This document shows, one piece after another, positions 21,594 through 31,137 of a stretch of DNA of 64,000 nt. Both the position numbers and the translations under genes were made by a program. The notes beneath the pieces were generated by a model, which was given only the letters and a program-made list of their open reading frames with translations, searched no databases and had not been told where the DNA came from. Each line of letters begins with the position of its first letter. Position 1 is the first letter of the stretch. The stretch comes from Reticulascus tulasneorum (lineage: Eukaryota; Ascomycota; Sordariomycetes; Glomerellales; Reticulascaceae). The stretch spans positions 558,001 through 622,000 of the forward strand of contig LSAX01000006.1 in assembly GCA_001557505.1 (NCBI GenBank). Reading direction: 5' to 3'.

Positions 21594-22183
21594 TCACCCG
21601 GCCAGCCCATCCACCAACATCGCATCTACCAACTGACAATGCCGGTTCGCGTTCGATTCACTCCACTCAGTATCATAATTGAGGCCGTACGGCCTAGAAA
21701 AACAATTAGAGCCAGTGTTCAATATGGTCAGGGTTAAGGAAAATACCATATGTGTCCCCCTCCGCAGTTAATCTTCGCGCTGGTGCCGTCCCACGACTGC
21801 AGGAGTCTGGTTGCTGAAGGCCAATTGTTCGCAGAGCATCTGGTATTGAAAGCTTGGGTCTGTCCAATACCGAGAGTGTGCGCAATCTCGTGGAGCGCGG
21901 TCCGCTCGTTCATATACGAACGGTTCGAGCCAAAGCGTATGTTGCCATTGAAGTTTGCGTCCGCGGTGGCCACGCTGGGTACGTACTGGACCGTGATAGT
22001 TTTAGTCGAGCGAGTAGATAGCCTGGTGTACCGTGCCACGGCTAAACGCATGGCGGCATCGATGCGAGTATAGGCGTCAGCTTGGTCCGATGTGGGGTTT
22101 GTGACCCTCTGTATTTGCCATGTAATGACTGCCGAGGCGAGTGAGGCGTAAGCCCAGACCAGAGCAAGGAGATAAAACCGCAT
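21594..22183 (-). CDS. Small secreted HExxH-motif protein (metalloprotease-like)
   Basis: A secreted protein of 178 residues. Exons on the complement are 22183-21747 and 21693-21594, with a 53-base intron. The signal peptide is MRFYLLALVWAYASLASA. The core motif is ERTALHEIAHTLGIGQTQAF: the HEIAH zinc pair and the following G fit metzincin-like enzymes, but the eleventh position, normally His or Asp, is Gln. After splicing, the C-terminal part reads GGGHIWPYGLNYDTEWSE...ANRH, a conserved tail of a fungal/bacterial secreted family. The third metal ligand may come from this tail. Whether it cuts protein is unknown. Length is close to related proteins and no lesion was seen. Confidence 0.8.
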
Positions 22184-23726
22184 GATGTCTCAAAAAGTTC
22201 ACGTAACACAGCGTCACAGATGTTGGGTATTTGCTGCGGCAACACAAAGATATAAGAGCTATCACTTAGAACGGCCTCGTGATGCCTAAAGTACTAGTAG
22301 ACACACGACGGCATTTACATAAATTGCGGTTATTGCGGAGTTATTGTTGCCGAACCTACGCTACCATATAAGTGGAATCCATTAAGATGAAACCCTGAAA
22401 TCGCGGAAATATTTGACAACTTCCTAAACAAGGTGCACATACCCGACGTCCCTGAGGGGAACCCTGTCAGATCAATACTCGCGAATGCAATCCGATAGCT
22501 CTTTCTTTATTGCAAGAATATAAAAGCCTGAGGAACCCATGTAATCATTAGTAAAACGGGTTATCAGCTGAATGCAGTATTTAAAACCGGGTAAGACCTC
22601 GTCAGCATGATAATCATTCCAAGGATTGAGGCAAGAGACACTCGTTGGACCCCGAATCTAAAATCCCGGATGCTACCCGTCCCAATCATGCACCCAGATC
22701 GCATCCCTAATCTCTTCCCATATCTCTGGAGAAAGAGCCGCCTTATCAGCACCGTGTCGATTGTCGGAAAATCATACCTCATCTGGGATCTAGATAGAAA
22801 CCTGTAATCTGGGTGACTTTTCAATTGTCCCCTTGTTCTCTCCACCTCCTTCGGCCTCGAGGGGCAATTGTGTCCGAGGCAAATTCCCTCGCAGCAGCAA
22901 AATGTCTAAATCATATGAACACAACGTATCTTAGAGTTTTGATTGCAGCTTAAGCTCGGTCAACTGTAGTTTAAGTTAACCCCCATGCGAGTCAAACCAA
23001 CCGGGATCTCTGCAATAGCAAGCTGGAGCTGCATTGGAGAGGGGAATGGGACCAAAGAAACATGAGAAAGTGATGAGCTGGGCTTTCAGCATCTGATACT
23101 ACGGACAGATATAAAGGATGTGGAGTAGATATGCACGCCAGGACATGTAAATCGCCGACAAGCAGGAAGTAAGTATGGGAGAATGCATCTCAGATCGCTG
23201 GGAACTGGTCGTGGCTCGTTCTTGTCATCGAGGATGTCTGCACTTGTAGCTACGATCCTTGTAGAGTATTTAAATTGCCGATTTGATGCGTAAACGGCGA
23301 GGATTTCTGTCAGGCCGAGACATTTCAAAATTCGCAAGAATCAATAGTAAGAAATCTAGGACAATAACTGCATGATGCTGTGGTCTGGCTTTTTTAAACT
23401 GTATCTGTCGAATCTAATGGCTGGAAGGTCTCTTTCACAAACACAGACGAACCATGACATAAGTGGCTGTTCCTGCTAGCAACTAATTAACAGGGGCATT
23501 CGGTGTGACCCGCGGGGAACCGTCGGTGTGGAGCATAAGGCGATAATTATTTAGTGGGGGTTTCAGGGGTTAGTCGTTGACATCACCACTGATATTTCAT
23601 TGCCTTCCACAGGGTCTCATTCTATCACTGGATTTTGTTTTACTACATGCTGAGGTCGCCACAACATCTTTGTGCACCACGACGTGAATTTGCATCAGCA
23701 ATTCTTCCTTTTCTCGCGTCCATCCA
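22184..23726. other. Intergenic region upstream of the HhH-GPD gene
   Basis: About 1.5 kb, with several AT-rich patches. No frame with a recognisable motif was found; the largest (22564-22845, complement) looks random. Confidence 0.4.
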
Positions 23727-24836
23727 ATGGCGAGAGCGACGAGATCTAGTGTCAGGGTCGCTGTGACTCCGACACCGGACGTGTTGGACTTGAAGAGCGG
23801 TAGTCGGCGAAATGATATGATCAAGAAGGAGGATGACATACCCGAAACATCTGAGAAGCAAGAGAAGGGTGCTCGAAAGCGACGGGGAACTGCATCAGCC
23901 TCTGGAACGCCTTCTAAGCGCATCAAAGTGGAGGATGCTGATGGGATTCGACTGTCAACCGATCTTTCTCTATCGGTAAAACCTGAGGCACTTGTGACAA
24001 CGCCTATCAATAGGAAGCCTTCGTCATCATCATTATTGCCAAACACCTTACAATCCAAGAAGTTGAAGGCATATGCACAATACGCGGAAAAGTCACCATT
24101 CCCGGATTTCCCAAGCCCGACGCCGGATGAATGTCGCGTTGCACACCGCATTCTCATCAAGTTGCACGGTGCCAAAGTACGACCAAAGGAGGTCACTGCA
24201 TCGACGACAAGAGCAGGATGCGGCGACTCTCCTTCGGTCCTGGATGCCCTCATCCGGACGATCCTGAGCCAGAACACAAGTGACATCAACTCCACGCGCG
24301 CCAAGCGGAGCATGGACAAGGTGTACGGCGGCAGCGACGAGTGGGAGTTGATCGTCGACGGCGGCACACCGAAACTGCAAGAGGCTATCAAGTGCGGTGG
24401 GCTGAGTGCGGTGAAGAGTAAAGTCATCATGGGCATCTTAAAAGAAGCGAAGTTGCAATATGGTGCCTACTCTTTAGATCACCTTTTTAACGCCAGCAAC
24501 GAAGACGCTATGAGGGAACTAATCAGCTTCCCCGGTGTGGGGCCCAAGACAGCCAGCTGCGTCCTCCTGTTCTGCCTCCAGCGGGAGTCATTCGCCGTCG
24601 ACACACACGTGTGGAGGATCACGGGATTGTTGGGCTGGCGGCCCAAGAGCGCGACCCGAGACGAAACACATGCACACCTCGACGTTAGAATCCCGGACGA
24701 GGACAAATATGGCCTACACATCTTGCTTGTGAAGCACGGGAAGGTTTGCGAGGAGTGTAAAGCGGGCGGGAAGGCAGCTGGGAAGTGTGAGCTGAGGAAA
24801 TCCTTCCTCCAACAGAAGCCAAAGAAAGAAGAGTAA
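23727..24836 (+). CDS. HhH-GPD DNA glycosylase (endonuclease III-like)
   Basis: A nuclear base-excision-repair glycosylase is inferred. It is a single exon of 369 residues. The first 110 residues are basic, rich in Ser and Lys and probably disordered, with KRRG and KRIK stretches that could act as nuclear signals. The catalytic core begins near residue 130. The helix-hairpin-helix is LISFPGVGPKTASCVLLF, containing the Lys at the position of the endonuclease III nucleophile. The GPD Asp is in FAVDTHVWRITGLLGW. The C terminus has only C-x2-C-x10-C (CEEC...GKC), short of the four cysteines of the canonical C-x6-C-x2-C-x5-C cluster, so a normal 4Fe-4S cluster is doubtful. Its last 100 bases and flank recur at 30655-30798. 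It converges with the FAD oxidoreductase. Confidence 0.9.
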   Translation: MARATRSSVRVAVTPTPDVLDLKSGSRRNDMIKKEDDIPETSEKQEKGARKRRGTASASGTPSKRIKVEDADGIRLSTDLSLSVKPEALVTTPINRKPSSSSLLPNTLQSKKLKAYAQYAEKSPFPDFPSPTPDECRVAHRILIKLHGAKVRPKEVTASTTRAGCGDSPSVLDALIRTILSQNTSDINSTRAKRSMDKVYGGSDEWELIVDGGTPKLQEAIKCGGLSAVKSKVIMGILKEAKLQYGAYSLDHLFNASNEDAMRELISFPGVGPKTASCVLLFCLQRESFAVDTHVWRITGLLGWRPKSATRDETHAHLDVRIPDEDKYGLHILLVKHGKVCEECKAGGKAAGKCELRKSFLQQKPKKEE

Positions 24837-25145
24837 TAAGAAGCCGGTTGGCAATCGCATGGCTTGATGGCACTGGGCCATAAGCCTGAGTGACGTATAA
24901 TATGCTGTTTTCTAAGCAATGACGTGCAGCTGCAATTCCTACGGGCCATAGTATTGTCTTATTGTGGTCACTAGTTGAGATCAAGAGAACGACATCATGG
25001 CTGAAAAGTTGTGTATGTAAAGCCCTTACCTTATGCAGCGAAGTCTACACATATAGCGGGTCATTGCAAGACAGCTTTATGCGCTTACATAATAATCTCA
25101 ACGTTTTACACCCTTTTTCTATTTCCAATCTATAATGCAGTCCGT
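24837..25145. other. Convergent spacer
   Basis: About 310 bases between the stop codons of two converging genes. It should hold both 3' untranslated regions; no other signal was seen. Confidence 0.4.
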
Positions 25146-27342
25146 TTAGAATCCAGCCTCACTGCCAACACACTGCCGGCAGCTAAATACACCTTGTGGA
25201 TCGACTTGTTTCTTGATCTTTAACAACCTTGGGTAATTTGATCCAAACATTGAGAGCTGCCAGTTTTCTTCCAGCATATAGTCCTCATTGTAGTACACCG
25301 CACTACCGAAGACAGCTGTCAGATTGCTTTGAGATTCAAGGACGGTCTCGACCATCTCTGGGGTTACTCCGTCCCATGGCCCAAACACCCTAGATCAAAA
25401 TAGCAGTCAGCATGTCGCACTGTTGAGCAGAGTTGGAATTGGACTAATCACTGACGGGACGTCTATGAAGGCGAAAGCATTACGCCATTCCGGATGAACG
25501 GCCGTCTATTTGGTCGTTAGTATGGTTCAGTACCAGAGACTCGAAGGTGCTGGAACTTACGGCGTCTGGGGCAATTTTACTTGAGGCCGCACCAACAGCT
25601 TGCTCATGGTCAGCATGTCAACGGCCGAATGATGAGTTGGGATTTACCGTTTTGCCAGATGAATGGCTCCTTTACACTTAGTATGTACGATTTTATCTTC
25701 TCTAAGTGCTCTTGATTCTGGATCATATCATAGGACACTATTCGACTGAGTACGGCAAGGTTGACGCCGATCCCAGCTCCACTCTTCACGATTGGCCAAA
25801 CGGCACCAAGATAAGCGTCGTTCCAACTCGTGGAACCAGTAAACTGAGCAGGCCGCAATGCACCTCGGCAGCCGGGAATATTGAGTAGAGGTTCATACGC
25901 TTTCAAGGTGTCATTGGGATTTCGGGCGTCGCCCGAGGCGAACAGCTCAATACCAAGCAGTGCACCACCGAGTGATTTAGAGCTAACCTGCCAGATCCCC
26001 TGCCGGAAGTTAGCCACATGGTCTCCCAACGATATGCATGAAAGGTGATTTACGACGTGCCCGGCCTGTCGCAGAGGATACTGCATATCAACCAGCTTGC
26101 TGACAAACTGGGTGTAGGAACTGAGGTTTGAACAGCCGATTTGGCCGGCAACAGTATTCACGGCCTTCAGGGCTGGATACGTCTTGATGTATACGCGAGT
26201 GACGACGGCAAAAGCACCTTGAAGGGTTCAGTCGTTGTCTCGTTGGAAGATCATAGAGGAGCAACATTACCTCCGCCGCCTCTCAATGCCCAGAACAAAT
26301 CTGAATTGGTGCACTTATTGACGATTTGTTTCTTACCATCAGCGGTAACAACCTCAAACTGCACGACATCTGCGTCACATCTTTAGATATATTCAGAGTC
26401 AGATAAATGCACGACTTACTGTCGACGCCCATTCCAAACATATCACCGAAAGGCCCTGCCGAAAAACATTAGCAATCCCTACTTCCGTGAGGGGCGGAAG
26501 TGACTGACCCAATCCGCCACCAAGAATATACCCTCCCGCTGCACCCACAGAGATAGTGAAACCTCCTATGGTTACTAATCCATGATCAGCTGCTACTTTG
26601 TAAAGCTCGCCGACATCGAGGGCTGGTCCAGTGGAGATAACGCTTTGCGAGTCGCATGTGCAACCAGCTGGGACGAAGTTGGCAATCACCTTTGGATCCT
26701 TCATATGACGGGTCCAGATAGTGAACCCCCCAGCAGCTGAAGAACGCCCGGTGTAATCATGGCCAGTCTATTAGCAATTATCAGCATGCGGCTGCCATAT
26801 CCGAAGAATGGGAGACTACGTTTTTTATGCGAAGGCGAAGGTTGTACTTTGCGGCAAATTTGACAGCCTTGACAACGTCATCTGCAGTTGTTACATTGAC
26901 GACATAGTGTGGCATCCCACCAAGGGTGCAGATCTCTTGAACCGGATCTGGTGCTGAGCCATCTGCTTTGAGATCCGGGACTGGGCAGCCGCGATCGCCA
27001 TCCTGTTCCCAATTGGTGAACATGGCGCCAGCTGGACAAACGTCAGAGATTTTCAACGCATGGCTCTCTGAACTCACCAGGCAGTTGCTGACGCCAGACA
27101 TCAGTCCTTTTGTTTTGGGCGAGAGACTTGCAAGCTTCGGCATTGTATGTTGCATTGTAGCAAGCTTGACCATATGGGGCGGTCTTGATGAGAGCTCCGT
27201 TAACGGAGACATTGAAATTATTAAAGTCACTGAGAGAGGGAAAACATCTCTGGTTAGGCAGACAGTACGGTGCCTTGGCCGCCGCCAGGAGCCCATGTTG
27301 GCAAAGAGCCAAGAGTAGGAGAGACAGAAAGCGAGGCACCAT
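25146..27342 (-). CDS. Secreted FAD-linked oxidoreductase (FAD-binding PCMH with C-terminal BBE domain)
   Basis: A flavin oxidase of the berberine-bridge/carbohydrate-oxidase group. Nine exons on the complement: 27342-27078, 27031-26820, 26767-26509, 26455-26420, 26369-26271, 26217-25648, 25598-25561, 25505-25456 and 25389-25146; all junctions keep phase and give 590 residues. The start at 27342 places the signal peptide MVPRFLSLLLLALCQHGLLAA at the N terminus; an ATG at 27363 adds seven polar residues. FAD-domain blocks are VRIKNTGHDYTGRSS-like (His is the usual covalent FAD site), GAAGGYILGGGLG and FWALRGGGG. The BBE end is YYNEDYMLEENWQLSMFGSNY...VDPQGVF. The substrate is unknown; such enzymes oxidise sugars or serve in secondary metabolism. 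No cluster partners are adjacent. Confidence 0.9.
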
Positions 27343-27410
27343 TTTCGAGTTGCTTTCTTTCATAGCTGAAGTATTGCCATGAGCTATTGATTCCTTCCCA
27401 GAGGTGGACC

Positions 27411-27417
27411 TTATATT
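27411..27417 (-). promoter_or_regulatory. Probable TATA element of the FAD oxidoreductase gene
   Basis: An ATATAAG element on the complement lies about 70 bases upstream of the ATG at 27342. Spacing is suitable for a core promoter. Positional inference only. Confidence 0.35.
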
Positions 27418-28475
27418 GAAAATCTTTTTACTCTAGCATTAATACGCCGCCCGAACGCCGTTGCCACTCGGCCATCCAGGCATGTTGACCGCTGTCCTGG
27501 CGGCCGCTTCAACATCACCCATGTGAATCGCTACTAGTAGACCTTATGCCATGGCCCCACCGTGGTAACATTAAGTAAGATTTGTCCATTATAAACCCCG
27601 ACAAACAGGGGATTTTGGCGCCTGTAACCCATGACCATGACGTCACAGAGAATGACTAAGACGCTTTATCATTACAAAGAATAACCTATTTGGAGATATC
27701 GCCATTAAAGCGTGCAAAGTTAGACTTCAAATTTTCAAGTCATAACAACAAATGAAACTCACCGTCTAGTAGAGCTTCTGTGGGCGAAGATACTATGATA
27801 CTAGTATCCTTAGATATGTTGGTTTACCTAGGAATCTTGAGGATGGTCTTTTATGTTAAACAATTCTACGATTTTGTAGAGGTGACAAAAAATGCGTTCT
27901 ATTACGACCCGTTGTTTTCAAGCGAGAGTTAGGGTCGGGTAAAGAAAACCCCGCCTGCTGTAGCGTCTCGGTCCTCAAGAGGTCCCCATTGGAATGGTAG
28001 CAAGAGACGCCTAGGGGAGGGGCAAGGCCTGGATCTTAACCCACGTCCTTTATAGTGGACCTGAGCCCCTGGGCTGCGTTATTTGACTTGAACCTGCTCG
28101 ATTAGGGAAGGATGTGGTTGTGTTTTGAGTTCACAGTGAAGTTACTCCGTGGGGAACCGGGCCGGCTACAGCTAGAGGACCAATAGCATATCAATGTTGA
28201 CAGGCGCAGCACTCGGAAGGGCTGTGCCACCGAGGCACAAGTCAAGGAACAACTCAGGTAATACTGTCGATGTCACCCGACATCGCTGAGAAGACCAGAC
28301 CATTAGCAACATGCTTGGTAATTATGTAGTGGCTTCATCTTTGCCCTCTTAATAGACCGTCGGTTAGATGAGGTAATTGCTGAACCAGAAGTTAGGCCAT
28401 GCACTGTATTTCTGAACGAGGTTTCTTTGCAACTGACTCGTCCCAGGTCGTGGGGGTGACCTGACCCCAGCTAGG
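27418..28475. other. Gene-free region, possible relic territory
   Basis: About 1 kb without a coding signal. It contains AT-rich patches next to GC-rich ones (28000-28080). It borders the membrane-protein relic and could be old transposon or gene debris, but I see no terminal repeats or reverse-transcriptase/transposase motifs. Confidence 0.35.
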
Positions 28476-28667
28476 TTAAAGTGGGGTGACCGCGGAGCGA
28501 CCGATCAACCTATCCCAGGTTGGGATATTTACTACTGAGTTCATGTCGGTGGGAAGATCCAGGCAATAAGCAAAGCAGATACAGCACATTGCCACAAAAG
28601 CAAACAATTCCCAAGTCCAACGCTTATAGCACTTGGAAATCCACTGTAAGAGCCACTCATAGCGCAC
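28476..28667 (-). pseudogene. Relic of a DUF3176-like membrane-protein gene
   Basis: The complement reads RYEWLLQWISKCYKRWTWEL followed by a hydrophobic segment (FAFVAMCCICFAYCL), and then a short stretch containing IPTWD. The pattern of Arg-Trp-x-Trp-Glu before a transmembrane helix and a W-P/W-D end is what the start of fungal DUF3176 proteins looks like. A stop follows and no downstream domain is found, so only the first membrane segment survives. Family assignment is by pattern memory only. Confidence 0.35.
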
Positions 28668-28923
28668 TACAATCTATACTATAAAAGGTTGCCGCCCAAT
28701 AGAACCAATAATACCCTACTGCAAGGCAAATGGGGCGCCAGGCCCTCGGCAGCCTTTCTGGCAGAAAGAAACACCAATATTTAAGGCCCGCAGAACCCAT
28801 GCCATTCTCGCGGGGTAAACAACCCAAAAACAGCATGAGCAGATCTCGGTCATGAAACATGACGAGAATTTTGGTAAAGGGAAGTTGTCATACTCAGCTG
28901 TACATGACCGAAAGGAAAACATA

Positions 28924-30029
28924 ATGGGCTGGCTTTAGGGAGTTGAGAAACGGACATTACCATTCCTCGCCCAGTGGTTAGGTTGCAGCCAAATCATCAT
29001 CCATGCCAACATTTGGACGCCAGACCAGACTTCTCAAACTCAAAGAACAGCATCCCACTAATTCTCACAATCTTACTTTGCCGAGTTTTCCAGCGGATCC
29101 TCTTTTGGGCCACCGTGCGGTACACATCTGTTTCACCAGAGACTGGGGACTAACGGCGGCCGACTTTTGGGGTGTCATTTATACGAGACTGCTTTACCGC
29201 ACATCTCCACTGATAGAACACTAGCTATAATGACTATTAACTCAAAATTGGCTCCTCGTCAGCGGATCCCCGCCTGTACGTAGTTTGGTATTTGGGGCAG
29301 AAGCCTTACCGGTACGACAGAGATCAGCAGCCGCGATGGGCCTCCAGTTGGTCTACTCAACTCCAGAAGATGGTCATCCTGTCAGCGATTGTTAGTGATG
29401 GGACAACATATGAACTTAGGCAGGTACGTCGCGGGTCGCAAAGAGTCCACGATCTTCCCCAAGCGTCTCATCGAACCACCTAAATGGAAAAGCTGCCAAA
29501 TCACAGACTCAAGGCTGAAAATCCACCAGCCGTCCACCTTTCGGCATTTCAAACTTGTGAAGCTCAAACGAACCAACAGTTCTGAGCAACAAGCAGCTGA
29601 AGGTCATAGCAGCGTTTTAATAAGACAAGATAGTCCAACAGGTCCTGGGAACTTCGCACCACGCCAATTCGCCGGGCTGGAATGCTCATCACCAAGAATG
29701 CCGGAGTAGGCTTGCCACAGTTGCGGCAATGCACCCATTGTTAACATTTTCGGAGTTGAGAATGCGTGAGTCTATTCGGAGTGGTTCTTTACTATTGATA
29801 TGAACATGGCTAACCCAGTCCAACCCAGGAATGGTTGCTTTTGTGGGAATGTTGCCAATACACGAGGCCAAGTAGCGCCCAGTACAGTTTAAATTGTGCA
29901 GGAAATGCAGATGAGAAGTGTGGTGGTCCATTGAATCGGATAGACAATGAGTATCGACTCAGTTGGGGTTAATTTACGGGACGGGCGGCAGAGTAGATGG
30001 CGCATGTCGCGCAGATTGTCTTCGATCAC
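28924..30029. other. Gene-free region before the WSC relic
   Basis: About 1.1 kb with no recognisable gene. Open frames such as 29389-29709 (+) have no motif. It may contain further decayed sequence of the WSC gene that I cannot read. Confidence 0.35.
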
Positions 30030-30668
30030 GATTATGTACATTGCTTTAGTGATGTTTAGAGCGACCACACCATTGGAAACCCACAGGTATTTATTGGCCA
30101 AGATCAGATGACACCGGGCACCTGTGCAGATGCATGCCAGGAATATGCATATTTTGGGCCCGAGTTTGGTAACCAGTGCTACTGTGGCAATGAATTGACT
30201 ACCCAGACGACAAGTTTCTGAGTCCGACTGCAACCAACCTTGCGCCGGCTTAAATGAAGCAATCTGCGGGCAATCTCTTCGCATGAACGTTAGTTGTCCT
30301 CCTCAGCTGGTTTTGGTACTGGCTAACGCCGCAGCAGGTGTATCGTAAGAAGTTCTCCATTGTATCGGCCCCCGGATGGGACCACGTCAGCTGTTACGTT
30401 GATGCGGATGAACTTACGTTGGCGGAGAAATCGTCCACCTTCAGCAATTTTACACCCGGCACATGCGCTGAGTTCTGTTCCGGCTACGCATATATGGTCT
30501 TGGAGAACGGCAATGAGTGTTGGTTTGCAAATGCAATCACTCATAATAGTCCTGCCCCAGACTCTGATTGCGCAACTGTGAGACCCCCTCCAGCCATCAA
30601 TTCCCCGACTCGAATCTAACTGATGCTGATAATTATTTCATAGCCGTGTAACGGGGAAGATTGCGATG
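30030..30668 (+). pseudogene. Broken two-WSC-domain protein gene
   Basis: WSC domains are eight-cysteine carbohydrate-binding modules of fungal wall sensors and secreted proteins. The first domain can be followed from about 30033 (DYVHCFSDV) through FIGQDQMTPGTCADACQEY and FGNQCYCGNEL to CNQPCAGLNEAICG near 30270. It is broken by an in-frame TAG at 30057 and a frameshift near 30220. The second runs from 30376 (GWDHVSCYVDADEL...) through FTPGTCAEFCSGYAYM and LENGNECWFAN to a final PCNGEDC at 30650. There the usual ECWCGN has become ECWFAN, losing a cysteine. Between DSDCAT and PCNG an intron-like GTGAGA...ATAG segment remains. The sequence then switches to the glycosylase-derived piece. No intact protein can be made. 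Confidence 0.75.
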
Positions 30669-30798
30669 GGTGTAAGCACGGCAGGAAAAATGGTGGGAAG
30701 TGTAAGCTAAGAAAAGCCTCCCGTCAGGAAAGCCTAAGGAGAGCCTAAGGAAAGAAAGGTCATAATAAGCCTGGCATAGCTTAATGGCACTGGGCTAT
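30655..30798 (+). repeat. Decayed copy of the HhH-GPD gene 3' end
   Basis: This stretch aligns with 24750-24878 of the glycosylase gene. Shared landmarks in order are TGTAA, GGGAAGTGT, AGCT-AG-AAA, AATAAG and ATGGCACTGGGC. In translation CDGCKHGRKNGGKCKLRKA matches CEECKAGGKAAGKCELRKS of the parent. Several changes are G to A (for example GTGAGCTGAGG to GTAAGCTAAGA), the direction expected for repeat-induced point mutation acting on the opposite strand. It sits directly at the broken end of the WSC relic, about 5.9 kb from the source and in the same orientation. Confidence 0.75.
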
Positions 30799-31137
30799 TC
30801 TATCATGCGGCGGATACTAGATACCTAGTTAAATAAGAAAAAATACAGCTAATACTGGCTACAGGTCGGTTGGTGGGGGAGGCGAGAGAGGACGATGACG
30901 AGCATAGATTAGACGAACCTCCATTGGATGTAATTACTGGATATCGGACCTGCCAATACTTTAACCCGAACCCCTCCATCTTCATTCTGAGAGCATCTAC
31001 TACGTACAATCACAGATGGTCAGCTCACAGGTCGATTTGGTCGTTGTGAGACACGACTGAGTAACCACCATTTCCCCCGATTTACTGTTTCATTGGGTGC
31101 GCTTGAGTCTCCGCGATCAAAATCCCATTCGGCCAGT
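30799..31137. other. Intergenic region upstream of the F-box-like gene
   Basis: About 340 bases. It is the probable promoter and leader of the gene at 31138; nothing else was recognised. Confidence 0.4.

Noticed and set aside
23597..24436. 279-codon open frame on the complement of the HhH-GPD gene
   Set aside because: It lies wholly opposite a gene with clear catalytic motifs and has a random composition, so it is an antisense shadow.
27500..28470. Possible LTR or RIP-mutated transposon
   Set aside because: No terminal repeats, target-site duplication or polymerase/transposase motif could be found by eye.
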